The translations under genes were made by a program, and so were the position numbers. A stretch of 9,933 nt of DNA from Methylococcales bacterium (GTDB taxonomy: Bacteria; Pseudomonadota; Gammaproteobacteria; Methylococcales; Methylomonadaceae), in NCBI GenBank assembly GCA_023134955.1, contig JAGLUC010000046.1:1-9933 (forward strand), read 5' to 3'. Below, piece after piece: positions 1-6,652 of the stretch. The notes under the pieces were generated by a model, which saw only the letters and a program-made list of their open reading frames with translations, made no database searches and was not told the DNA's origin. The stretch's first letter is position 1; each line of letters begins with the position of its first letter.

Positions 1-159
1 TGCTACTGCAACAGACGACTCTTGTAGCCCATCCTCTTCACCAAATGTACTTAGATCAAAATCAAGCGCATTATCATCGCCTACTTCCTCTGTTACTTCT
101 GCTACTGCAACAGACGACTCTTGTTGCCCATCCTCTTCATCAAAAACTGACAAATCAAA
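1..159 (-). repeat. 33-residue (99-bp) in-frame tandem repeat in the FimV acidic region
   Basis: Bases 1-45 and 100-144 are the same apart from two positions, an exact 99-bp offset, so the repeat stays in the fimV frame. In protein the unit begins FDLS-x-F and passes through EEDG-x-QESSVAVA. The first copy is residues 770-802 and the second starts at 803 and is cut by the window edge. The 3' third of each unit has diverged more at DNA level. More copies may lie to the left. Confidence 0.85.
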
Positions 160-2466
160 CTCTAGTTCACCGCTAGCTTCCTCTTCTGTATCCGTATCCG
201 TATCAACAGCATCCGCTGATTCTGAACTATTATCCAATTCTAACTCTTCAGCATCAAAACTAGATTTATCACCAGGCTGGTCTTTAAACAGTGTAGATTC
301 AGGAGATATCTCACTTCCCATTTCTACAACTTTTACCCAAAAACCCTGGTCATTCTGTTTCCCAGAATTAGCTAGTTCTGTCGCATATTCTTCAAATCCC
401 TTAGCATTTTCATTAGCATAAAATATTTCCAGCAATTTTAATTTACACTCATCCCTTTCTGGTTGACTTTCAATAGCCTGACGCATTAAATCTTCAGCTT
501 GCTGATAACGTCCATATGCCAAATAAACATCAGCTTCTGAAATTGGGTCAACTTCATTCTGCTCTGTATCAAACGCATCAAAATCACTTGGGGTAAATTC
601 ACTTAAAAATGAACTCTCTCCCACTGTACCAACATCGTATGAAGAGCTATCATCCATACTTGGTACGGAAAGTTCTTCAGTAGAAGTTCCTGGTGAATCA
701 GGTAAACTGATTTCGCTTGCATTGGCAAACATACTTTCAGCATCCGTTTCATTATTATTACTATTGTTATTATTTCTTCTACGCCACCACCACCACACAA
801 TTAGTATAAGAAAAACACAAGCACTAACAGCAGCAATGATCAAATGATACATATCTGTCAGTAAACCTTGTTCTGGTTCTGGCTGTACAACTGTTTTTAA
901 TTTAGGTTTTACTTTAGATTTAACTACGGGTTTAACTACTTTTACATCTTTTGGCACGACTTTAGCAACAGGAGGTGTCACAACAGCTGGTTTAACTTCT
1001 GCTTTTGCCTTTTCTTGTTTCCTTGCCAATTCCTCAGCTTTTAAATTTTCTTCTATTTTTGCCTTGGCTAACTTTTCAGCTTTTATTTTTTCTTCAAGTT
1101 TCTTTTCAACTTCTGCTTTTTCTTCAAGTTTTGCAAGCCCCTCTGCTTTTGCCAGTTTCTCAGCACGCTCTATTTCAGCACTTGCATCTGATGCTTTCTG
1201 AGTTTGTAATGCAGCAATCTGCTCATCTTTTAAAACCAGCATCTGCCGCATATTTGCTAATTGCTGCTTCACTTTTTCCAGCTCTGCTTCTAATGCTAAA
1301 CCTTCTTCAGATAAAGTAGCTAATCTCTCTAATTCAGCGGCTCTGTCAGTCGACTTATCATTTTTTGCAGATATAACAGCTGTTTCATCTATTTCTGCAT
1401 CAATGGGTGCAAGTAATTCTAACCGTGGAGCAAACTCTTCAGATGAAGAAAGAGATGGATTCTTTTCTTTTACTTTTTCTGCAACTCGCCCTTTCCAAAC
1501 ATTAGTTTGTTTGTTAAATGCTGATATAGCTGCTTTTTGCGACAATTTTAGAATGATGTTTTTTTCTGGAATTGTAAGTGTCTGTCCCACCTTTAAAGCA
1601 TTGACGTTATTTTCATTGAACGCTTGTGGGTTTGCTTCAAAAATACCCATCATCATTTGTGCTATTGAGACATCATCGTCCGCACCAATCTTATTGGCAA
1701 TACCCCACAAGGTATCACTCTCTTTAGTTATAACAGAATTTATAGCTGTCCTTGTTTTCTCTGCGTTTATTTCTTCAACAATTATTTCTTCTTGCTCAGA
1801 TTCTAATACTATTTCTTCTTGCTCAGGTTCTAATACTATTTCTTCTTGCTCAGATTCAAGTACTATTTCCTCCCTTTCTGCTTCAACAATTATTTCTACC
1901 TTCTCAGGTTCAGCGATGATTTCTTTCTGCTCAATCTCTTGCTCAACAATTTCTTTTTCAAGTTCAACAACAGTTTCCACTTGCTGAGGTTTTTCTTCAA
2001 CAATTAATTCATCTTGTTTAAGTTCAGCAACAGGTTCAACTTTTTGGATAATAGGAATGACTGGTTGAGTGTATGCCACTGGAGGATCAATTAATACCGT
2101 AAATTCACGATATAAATTACCACTCTCCCAGCTAACCTCTAGTAAAAAATCCAAAAATGGCTCTCTTAATGCCTCTTGTGAACTTAACTTAACAATGGCA
2201 GATTTATTGCCTCTAATAATAGATTCAACCTTTATTTTTGAAAGGAAATAACTCCAGGGCACGCCAGCTTCATCAAACTTTTCAGGTGAAGCAATTCTTA
2301 CGTCTATGTTCGAAAGGTTATCTTCTGCCGAAACAATTAAAGCAATCTCGGCATTTAACTTCTGATTAAGGCTCGAGTGCAATTTAATATCACCAATTCC
2401 TAGCGAGTTAGCACTTGCTGGTACTAGTAATGATATAGCCGCTAATGTTTTACTTAAATTGCGCAC
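1..2466 (-). CDS. fimV: FimV-type polar hub / peptidoglycan-binding protein, C-terminus missing at window edge
   Basis: FimV proteins are inner-membrane polar landmark proteins that bind peptidoglycan and support type IV pilus assembly and twitching in Pseudomonas. The frame is open for 822 codons from a GTG start (2464-2466) to the left edge; a GGAG Shine-Dalgarno sits 6 bases upstream. In order: a signal peptide (residues 1-19, ending ASA); the FimV N-terminal domain (about 22-125) opening with the typical LGIGDIKLHSSLNQKLNAEI; acidic Glu/Ile/Val 9-residue repeats (175-228); a LysM-like domain (about 244-300); an Ala/Glu/Lys coiled coil (about 370-489); a Lys/Val/Pro stretch (489-530); one membrane span (about 539-558) ending WWWWRRR, then Asn-rich; a TPR segment (about 636-695) with the family phrase EADVYLAYGRYQQAEDLM; and an acidic tail with a DTDTDTD run and 33-residue repeats. 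The conserved C-terminal FimV domain must lie beyond the edge. Its position just downstream of asd matches Pseudomonas. The symbol is well supported by architecture; a role in twitching here is inferred. Confidence 0.93.
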   Translation of the reverse strand, partial: MRNLSKTLAAISLLVPASANSLGIGDIKLHSSLNQKLNAEIALIVSAEDNLSNIDVRIASPEKFDEAGVPWSYFLSKIKVESIIRGNKSAIVKLSSQEALREPFLDFLLEVSWESGNLYREFTVLIDPPVAYTQPVIPIIQKVEPVAELKQDELIVEEKPQQVETVVELEKEIVEQEIEQKEIIAEPEKVEIIVEAEREEIVLESEQEEIVLEPEQEEIVLESEQEEIIVEEINAEKTRTAINSVITKESDTLWGIANKIGADDDVSIAQMMMGIFEANPQAFNENNVNALKVGQTLTIPEKNIILKLSQKAAISAFNKQTNVWKGRVAEKVKEKNPSLSSSEEFAPRLELLAPIDAEIDETAVISAKNDKSTDRAAELERLATLSEEGLALEAELEKVKQQLANMRQMLVLKDEQIAALQTQKASDASAEIERAEKLAKAEGLAKLEEKAEVEKKLEEKIKAEKLAKAKIEENLKAEELARKQEKAKAEVKPAVVTPPVAKVVPKDVKVVKPVVKSKVKPKLKTVVQPEPEQGLLTDMYHLIIAAVSACVFLILIVWWWWRRRNNNNSNNNETDAESMFANASEISLPDSPGTSTEELSVPSMDDSSSYDVGTVGESSFLSEFTPSDFDAFDTEQNEVDPISEADVYLAYGRYQQAEDLMRQAIESQPERDECKLKLLEIFYANENAKGFEEYATELANSGKQNDQGFWVKVVEMGSEISPESTLFKDQPGDKSSFDAEELELDNSSESADAVDTDTDTEEEASGELEFDLSVFDEEDGQQESSVAVAEVTEEVGDDNALDFDLSTFGEEDGLQESSVAVA
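1784..1945 (-). repeat. 27-bp tandem repeat encoding acidic 9-residue units in FimV
   Basis: Units start at 1784, 1811, 1838, 1865, 1892 and 1919, an exact 27-bp spacing. The first three are nearly identical and the other three are degenerate. They encode E-[QE]-E-E-I-V-L-E-[SP]-like nonapeptides (about residues 175-228), placed between the FimV N-terminal domain and the LysM domain, so the repeat lengthens a charged periplasmic linker. Confidence 0.85.
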
Positions 2467-2478
2467 TAGGCTCTCCTT

Positions 2479-2511
2479 CACAATTTTTTACCACAATTTT
2501 TTACCACAATT
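2479..2511. repeat. 13-bp tandem repeat upstream of fimV
   Basis: Two perfect copies of cacaattttttac (2479-2491 and 2492-2504) are followed by a partial third (2505-2511). The array lies in the 88-bp asd-fimV gap and ends about 3 bases from the fimV Shine-Dalgarno. The core 11-mer aattttttacc occurs again at 2563-2573 inside the 3' end of asd. On the fimV mRNA strand the unit reads GTAAAAAATTGTG. Confidence 0.85.
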
Positions 2512-2554
2512 CTAAATCCAAAGGGTAGTCATAAATATATTCTCTAAGATTAGA

Positions 2555-3577
2555 CTAGATGTAATTTTTTACCAGTTCTTCTGCAATTTGAACGCTATTT
2601 AATGCCGCGCCTTTTCGTACATTATCCCCGACCACCCATAAATCAATACCTTGTGTATGTGAAATATCTTCTCTAATTCGTCCAACAAACACATCATCAT
2701 GCCCCGATGACTCTGTAACAGCCGTTGGATAACCACCATCAACTCGCTCATCCATTACGCTAACGCCTGGCGCATTTTCTAGTAACTGACGAACCGTTGC
2801 CACATCAATTTTCTTTTTAGTTTCAATATGTACAGCTTCTGAGTGTCCATAAAAAACGGGGACTCTTACTGCTGTTGGGTTTACCTTAATCGACTGATCT
2901 GCAAATATTTTTTGAGTTTCCCAGACCATTTTCATTTCTTCTTTGGTATAGCCATTGTCCATAAAAACATCAATTTGTGGTAATACATTAAAGGCTATTT
3001 GCTTAGGATAGACTTCCGCTGTAATAGGTTTGCCATTAAGCAATTGCGTAGTTTGCTTGACCACTTCTTCTATTGCTTGCTTTCCCGTACCCGAAACAGC
3101 TTGATAAGTGCAGACATTAATCCTTGTTATCCCTACTGCATCATAAATAGGCTTTAGAGCAACCAGCATTTGTATGGTTGAACAATTTGGGTTTGCAATA
3201 ATACCGCGTGTTTTATAATCCGCTATTTTTTCAGGATTAACTTCAGGTACGACTAAAGGAATATCATCGTCATATCTAAACTGTGATGTATTATCAATAA
3301 CCACACAACCCGCTGCTGCAGCCTTAGGTGCAAATTCTTCTGAAATAGAAGCCCCAGCAGAAAACAATCCTATTTGTACCTTTGAAAAGTCAAACTCAGC
3401 AAGATCTTCAACAATTAAAGACCCACCTTTAAAAGGAATTCTTTTTCCGACAGAACGACTACTTGCTAATGCATAAACTTTACCCACTGGAAAATTACGC
3501 TCTTCCAGAATTGATAACATCGCTTCACCAACAGCACCCGTTGCTCCAACAACGGCTACATCAATATTTTTTGACAC
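2555..3577 (-). CDS. asd: Aspartate-semialdehyde dehydrogenase
   Basis: Asd reduces L-aspartyl-4-phosphate with NADPH to aspartate semialdehyde, the branch point to lysine/diaminopimelate, threonine and methionine; it is cytoplasmic. The 340-residue protein has the NADP-binding GATGAVG (residues 11-17), the substrate-site F-R (100-101), the catalytic Cys132 in NPNCST, the SGTGKQAIEE segment (162-171), Glu220 in WETQK, Arg238, and the catalytic His245 in the sequence GHSEAVH. An intact Cys132/His245 pair argues for a working enzyme rather than the non-catalytic Usg-1 paralogue often found beside fimV. I chose the GTG start at 3575-3577: it gives the family N-terminus SKNIDVAVVGATG and has AGAGG at good spacing. 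An in-frame ATG at 3614-3616 would add 13 Cys-containing residues with no Shine-Dalgarno. fimV follows after 88 bases, so co-transcription is plausible. Confidence 0.95.
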   Translation of the reverse strand: MSKNIDVAVVGATGAVGEAMLSILEERNFPVGKVYALASSRSVGKRIPFKGGSLIVEDLAEFDFSKVQIGLFSAGASISEEFAPKAAAAGCVVIDNTSQFRYDDDIPLVVPEVNPEKIADYKTRGIIANPNCSTIQMLVALKPIYDAVGITRINVCTYQAVSGTGKQAIEEVVKQTTQLLNGKPITAEVYPKQIAFNVLPQIDVFMDNGYTKEEMKMVWETQKIFADQSIKVNPTAVRVPVFYGHSEAVHIETKKKIDVATVRQLLENAPGVSVMDERVDGGYPTAVTESSGHDDVFVGRIREDISHTQGIDLWVVGDNVRKGAALNSVQIAEELVKNYI

Positions 3578-3624
3578 AAACACACCTCTGTAACAATGAC
3601 ATGACTCACATGCCAAAACTTTAA

Positions 3625-3790
3625 AATATACTCTTTGCGTTCAAGAATACCCCATTTTAGTGTGTGGATTATTGTGATGGGCCAGGCGTAAAGCAGCAGG
3701 AATAGCAATCTATTTCAATACTTTACAACAACGCCCATCGCGATAAGATGCATGCTAAAACGGGGGATTCTTGAACGTGAAGAGTATGTT
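3625..3790. repeat. Long imperfect palindrome between adk and asd (MITE-like or palindromic intergenic element)
   Basis: The outer arms 3625-3660 and 3755-3790 are inverted copies with 31 of 36 matching bases; the core attcttgaacg is perfect. The symmetry continues inward: gatgggc at 3677-3683 faces gcccatc near 3733-3739, and gtaaag near 3690 faces ctttac near 3721, with one gap. The whole 166 bp could therefore fold into a single hairpin centred near 3707. No transposase or ORF lies inside. The right arm reaches into the last bases of the adk stop codon. Size, terminal inverted repeats and lack of coding suggest a MITE-like non-autonomous element; an RNA processing or termination structure between adk and asd is the alternative. 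I could not define a clear target-site duplication. Confidence 0.75.
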
Positions 3791-4427
3791 ATTTTAAGAC
3801 TGCTAAAATTTTTGCTGTAATATCACTAACAGTACCAACACCTGCAACTGTTCCAAATTTTGCCGACTGATCGTCCGCTGAATAAAAATCAACTAATGGT
3901 TTTGTTTGCTGATGATACACAGCTAATCGTTTCTTCACTGTTTCTTCTTTATCGTCTTCTCTTTGAACCAGCGCCTCACCAGTTACATCATCAATACCTT
4001 CTTGCTTAGGCTTATTAAATTCAACATGGTAGGTACGGCCTGAGGATAGGTGTACACGTCTTCCACTCATGCGTTTGATAATTTCAGCATCATCTACTGC
4101 AATTTCGATAACCACATCAATTTCAACCTGCATGTCAAGCAAGCCTTCAGCTTGAGCAATAGTACGCGGAAAGCCATCAAGTAAAAAACCTTTACCACAA
4201 TCTGCCTGAGTAATACGTTCTTTAATTAAACCTAAAATAATGACATCTGAAACCAAACCACCCGAATCCATTACTTTTTTTGCTTTCACACCCAAAGGAG
4301 TTCCTTCCTTAACAGCTGCACGTAACATATCACCCGTAGATATTTGAGGAATCCCATATTTTTCAGTGATAAATTGAGCTTGTGTACCTTTACCAGAACC
4401 AGGACTACCAAGAAAGATAATACGCAT
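3789..4427 (-). CDS. adk: Adenylate kinase
   Basis: Adk interconverts ATP + AMP and 2 ADP in the cytoplasm and sets adenylate energy charge. The 212-residue product has the P-loop GSPGSGKGT (residues 7-15, Lys13), the AMP-binding Thr31/Arg36 region, DGFPRT (84-89), and arginines 119, 123, 156 and 167 at the same numbers as in the E. coli enzyme. It is the long form with a full LID (about 122-159, containing GRTYHVEFNKPK and DDVTGE). The LID has His126, Ser129, Asp146 and Thr149 in place of a zinc-binding Cys set, as usual in Gram-negatives. The ATG at 4425-4427 is preceded by GGAG at 9-base spacing; the upstream TTG at 4442 overlaps this Shine-Dalgarno and is unlikely. The stop codon touches the right arm of the palindromic element. 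The gene is divergent from the CBS-domain gene and upstream of asd on the same strand. Confidence 0.97.
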   Translation of the reverse strand: MRIIFLGSPGSGKGTQAQFITEKYGIPQISTGDMLRAAVKEGTPLGVKAKKVMDSGGLVSDVIILGLIKERITQADCGKGFLLDGFPRTIAQAEGLLDMQVEIDVVIEIAVDDAEIIKRMSGRRVHLSSGRTYHVEFNKPKQEGIDDVTGEALVQREDDKEETVKKRLAVYHQQTKPLVDFYSADDQSAKFGTVAGVGTVSDITAKILAVLK

Positions 4428-4473
4428 AAAAAATAACTCCAAAATTTAAAACAGCTTGTGCCTAACTAAGTAT

Positions 4474-4496
4474 ATGAGTCTACAAATTTAACTCAT
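4474..4496. promoter_or_regulatory. Weak inverted repeat in the adk leader region
   Basis: The arms atgagt (4474-4479) and actcat (4491-4496) flank an 11-base AT-rich spacer in the 182-bp adk/CBS divergent region, about 50 bases upstream of the adk start. It could be an operator half-site pair or a small leader hairpin. Short arms in AT-rich DNA arise by chance, so this is noted only as a candidate. I found no convincing -35/-10 pair for adk. Confidence 0.2.
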
Positions 4497-4542
4497 CTTT
4501 CAATATATTTTATCTCAAAAAATATTTATATGCTTACATCTC

Positions 4543-4571
4543 TTGTAAAAACTATTTAATTTCCTTATTCT
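4543..4571 (+). promoter_or_regulatory. Putative sigma70-type promoter of the CBS-domain gene
   Basis: TTGTAA (4543-4548) and TATTCT (4566-4571) are spaced by exactly 17 bases and each matches four of six consensus positions. Transcription would begin near 4578, giving a leader of about 30 bases that contains the AAAGGA ribosome binding site (4594-4599) ten bases before the ATG at 4610. The position and spacing support it, but the surrounding DNA is very AT-rich, so the match is not decisive. Confidence 0.45.
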
Positions 4572-4609
4572 TAAAAGAGTATTATTTAATTTTAAAGGAT
4601 ATCTATACT

Positions 4610-5077
4610 ATGCGCGTTGAAGAACTAATGACTCCAAATGTATTCACTGTTGATCCTCACGATATGGTTGACCGGGTGTTCTTCTTAATTCATTATGAAA
4701 AAGTGAGACATATTCCTGTGGTAGAAAAAGGAAAAGTTGTCGGTATAGTTTCTGATAGAGACATGTACAAGGCTCTCGGCCCTAAAAGCAACTCCAATGC
4801 AATTGAAAGCAATAAAGAAGGAACAGAGTTACACGTTGTACATAAAAAAGTACAAAATATTATGCGCCGAGGTGTCATCTCTGTTACCTCCGACACACTT
4901 GCTTCAGAAGCTGCTGCACTCATGACTAGCAATAGAATAAGTGCTTTACCTGTTATTGGTGGTGAAAAATTAGTGGGCATTTTATCTTCAACCGATATTC
5001 TCAGAGTTTTTTCTAAAATAGAACATGCTAAAGAACGAAGAGAACAACGTATTGCTGATAGAATAAGTCATTCATAA
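4610..5077 (+). CDS. Stand-alone tandem CBS-domain protein
   Basis: The 155-residue protein is almost entirely two CBS domains, which pair to bind adenine nucleotides or S-adenosylmethionine and usually act as sensory modules. CBS1 is about residues 1-56 (LMTPNVFTV, then HIPVVEKGKVVGIVSDRD) and CBS2 about 82-135 (IMRRGVISVTSD, then ALPVIGGEKLVGILSSTDIL). The VGI[VL]S-x-[RT]-D signature ends both. A polar insert (57-80) joins them and the tail (137-155) is highly charged and basic. No catalytic, membrane or DNA-binding domain is fused, so the partner is unknown. It has a good ribosome binding site, its own candidate promoter, and a strong terminator 22 bases after the stop, so it looks monocistronic. 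Divergence from adk is suggestive of an adenylate link but proves nothing. Confidence 0.9.
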   Translation: MRVEELMTPNVFTVDPHDMVDRVFFLIHYEKVRHIPVVEKGKVVGIVSDRDMYKALGPKSNSNAIESNKEGTELHVVHKKVQNIMRRGVISVTSDTLASEAAALMTSNRISALPVIGGEKLVGILSSTDILRVFSKIEHAKERREQRIADRISHS

Positions 5078-5099
5078 TCAGCATAATATTCTAAAAACA

Positions 5100-5127
5100 A
5101 AAAAAGCCCACACACAGGGGCTTTTTT
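5100..5127 (+). terminator. Intrinsic terminator after the CBS-domain gene
   Basis: AAAAAAGCCC (5100-5109) pairs perfectly with GGGCTTTTTT (5118-5127) around an 8-base loop. The T-run doubles as the right arm, so the structure is also A-tract/T-tract symmetric. It begins 22 bases after the CBS gene stop and ends only 17 bases before the next ATG. Confidence 0.88.
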
Positions 5128-5144
5128 GTTTAAAATCATTCAAT

Positions 5145-5702
5145 ATGACTGTAGAGGATATAAAACAACAAACCATCGCTTGGCTAAACTCATTTATTAT
5201 TAAATATAATATATGTCCTTTTGCCAAATTCGAGCATGATAAAGGAAGTATTTATTATTCTGTTATAGATTCAAAGCATACTGAGCAGTGTCTGGAAGCA
5301 GTTATTAGCGAATGTCAACGCCTGGATCGACAACAAGAAATTGCAACAACTCTAATCATTTATCCCAATAATTTTATTGAATTTGATGACTTTCTTGATT
5401 TTCTGGCTATGGCTGAATCATTATTAATTGACCAGCAATATGAAGGCATCTACCAACTTGCCAGTTTTCATCCTCATTATTGCTTTGCAGGTGAAGATGT
5501 AATGGATCCGGCAAATTATACCAACCGTTCCCCGTACCCTATGCTTCACCTCATTAGAGAATCCAGCTTAGAGCAGGCATTAAAATCATACCCTCACCCA
5601 GAAAATATTCCAGAAAGAAATATTCAATTAATGAGAGAAATGGGGCTTGAAAAAGTTAAAAGGATTTTAAAAGATGCTTTATTAAAAACAAAAGAGCAAT
5701 AA
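5145..5702 (+). CDS. DUF1415 family protein, function unknown
   Basis: This 185-residue soluble protein matches DUF1415, a conserved family of unknown function found mainly in beta- and gammaproteobacteria. Visible hallmarks are CPFA (residues 24-27), FHPHYCF (108-114), NYTNRSPYP (124-132) and LHLIRES (134-140); the conserved Cys, His and Arg residues could form an active or metal site, but that is inference. No signal peptide or membrane segment is seen. The ATG at 5145 is the first start in frame and gives a natural N-terminus for the family, but no Shine-Dalgarno precedes it (upstream bases are ttaaaatcattcaat). The preceding intrinsic terminator ends 17 bases upstream, so expression depends on read-through or on a promoter very close to the ATG; a TAAAAT at 5131-5136 would suit a leaderless mRNA. 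Its stop codon lies inside the downstream hairpin. Confidence 0.92.
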   Translation: MTVEDIKQQTIAWLNSFIIKYNICPFAKFEHDKGSIYYSVIDSKHTEQCLEAVISECQRLDRQQEIATTLIIYPNNFIEFDDFLDFLAMAESLLIDQQYEGIYQLASFHPHYCFAGEDVMDPANYTNRSPYPMLHLIRESSLEQALKSYPHPENIPERNIQLMREMGLEKVKRILKDALLKTKEQ

Positions 5703-5715
5703 ACATTGTTCTTTT
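5690..5715. terminator. Bidirectional intrinsic terminator between convergent genes
   Basis: AAAAGAGCAAT (5690-5700) pairs with ATTGTTCTTTT (5705-5715) with one G-U wobble around a 4-base loop. A competing pairing, agagcaa with ttgctct, is also possible. T-rich runs follow in both directions: bases 5721-5735 for the DUF1415 transcript, and the complement of 5681-5689 for the opposing TPR gene. The DUF1415 stop codon (5700-5702) lies within the structure. Confidence 0.75.
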
Positions 5716-5725
5716 GCTCTATTTT

Positions 5726-6577
5726 TCATTTTTTAAATTTAAGACCCATGCCCATAAAACTTGGTTTATTAATATCTTCTGGTACAGATTCAGCTTCAGG
5801 CTCCTTCCCCTCTTCTTCTACCTGGTCGTCATCAATTGTCCTGAGAATACTCCCTTCCACATCGTAAACCACTCCATCTACTTCATATTCAGGCTGTTTT
5901 TTCTTTTTATTCTTACCAACAACATTGCCTTCTACGTCATAGGTAACAATACTATCATCAACAACTTCAGGTTCTGGTTCAGCAGTCAACTCAACCAAAA
6001 ACTCACTAAACCACTGAGTATTTTTTATATTGTTCAGATCCACATCATTAACAATATCCTCTTCACTAGGTAAACTACCATGTTCTTTAGATGTTTCCAG
6101 AGCCTCCAGACACGCAGCTTCCTGCCCTCGCAACCCATAAATACACGCTAGATTATAAGCTGCACTACCTCGCTGGATTCTTTCCGCATTATCAAAAAAC
6201 TCTTTAGCAAGATCATAAAGCTCATCATTAGGCGAAATATCCATAATGCAAGCCAAGTCCATATAAGCCACACCACCATCAATCGCCGCACCTAAATGAT
6301 TAGGCTCGACTAACAAACAAAATGTAAACTTAGAAATGGCCTCTAAATAAAGCTTAACACCTTCCTCTTCTGTCTTTGCTTTAGCCTGGTGTAACAATGC
6401 AAAACCCCAATTATACAGAGCCTCACCCATAACTAAATCATCTTTAACAACCTCTGCATATCCTTTATATGCACTAATAAACAGTTGATCTGACTTTGCA
6501 CCCTCATTAGTACGAGCAGCTGTTGTTTGTTTTATTGCTGCTTTTAAAACTGATTTTTTGCCATTAAACAATGCCAT
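5726..6577 (-). CDS. Uncharacterised TPR-like protein with tripled Y-[DE]-V-[DE]-G motif
   Basis: I do not recognise a named gene. The 283-residue product is cytoplasmic-looking, with no signal peptide or membrane span. The N-terminal two thirds are helical and TPR-like: EALYNWGFALLHQAKA (52-67), a helix leading to LVEPNHLGAA (89-98), and AAYNLACIYGLRGQEAACLEAL (139-160) are typical repeat phrases. After an acidic Pro/Glu linker come three related pentapeptides, YDVEG (213-217), YEVDG (231-235) and YDVEG (238-242), with a KNKKKKQ patch between the first two. An acidic stretch follows, and then a distinctive basic tail FMGMGLKFKK. Together this suggests a scaffold protein with a disordered tail that contacts a partner. 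The ATG at 6575-6577 is chosen because GGAG lies 6 bases upstream; an ATG at 6583 directly abuts that GGAG and a TTG at 6589 overlaps it. It converges on DUF1415 and diverges from DUF2288. Confidence 0.8.
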   Translation of the reverse strand: MALFNGKKSVLKAAIKQTTAARTNEGAKSDQLFISAYKGYAEVVKDDLVMGEALYNWGFALLHQAKAKTEEEGVKLYLEAISKFTFCLLVEPNHLGAAIDGGVAYMDLACIMDISPNDELYDLAKEFFDNAERIQRGSAAYNLACIYGLRGQEAACLEALETSKEHGSLPSEEDIVNDVDLNNIKNTQWFSEFLVELTAEPEPEVVDDSIVTYDVEGNVVGKNKKKKQPEYEVDGVVYDVEGSILRTIDDDQVEEEGKEPEAESVPEDINKPSFMGMGLKFKK

Positions 6578-6652
6578 TAACATCTCCAATTCTGTGTGTT
6601 ATATTTTTATTGCTATAGAATAACAGTTCAATTGAATTACATCATCACTCAA
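6578..6652. promoter_or_regulatory. Divergent promoter region, TPR gene / DUF2288 gene
   Basis: Only 75 bases separate the two divergent starts, so both promoters must fit here or overlap the genes. A perfect 10-bp palindrome, ttcaattgaa, sits at 6627-6636. On the minus strand TTGAAC (6628-6633) is followed 16 bases later by TAAAAA (6606-6611), a weak sigma70-like pair for the TPR gene. I see no good pair for DUF2288. The call rests on gene layout more than on motifs. Confidence 0.35.

Noticed and set aside
603..800. 65-codon minus-strand frame inside fimV
   Set aside because: It lies out of frame within the fimV region that encodes the membrane span exit and the start of the cytoplasmic part; no family features.
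1403..1987. Plus-strand open frame rich in Ser/Thr repeats opposite fimV (also 1005-1319 and 2069-2251)
   Set aside because: These are antisense shadows of the fimV repeats and coiled coil. The minus frame is uninterrupted, has recognisable domains, a start and a ribosome binding site.
2479..2511. CRISPR array
   Set aside because: The repeats are 13 bp, directly adjacent with no unique spacers, and there are no cas genes.
3578..3616. Upstream ATG start for asd giving a Cys-rich N-terminal extension
   Set aside because: There is no Shine-Dalgarno for the ATG at 3616, and the GTG at 3577 has AGAGG and yields the usual family N-terminus.
4693..4980. Minus-strand frame opposite the CBS-domain gene
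   Set aside because: It is a shadow of the CBS gene, with no family features or ribosome binding site.
5714..6073. Plus-strand hydrophobic Phe-rich frame, possible membrane protein
   Set aside because: It is antisense to the TPR gene; the Phe/Ile/Leu content is the complement of the Lys/Glu/Asp-rich tail codons.
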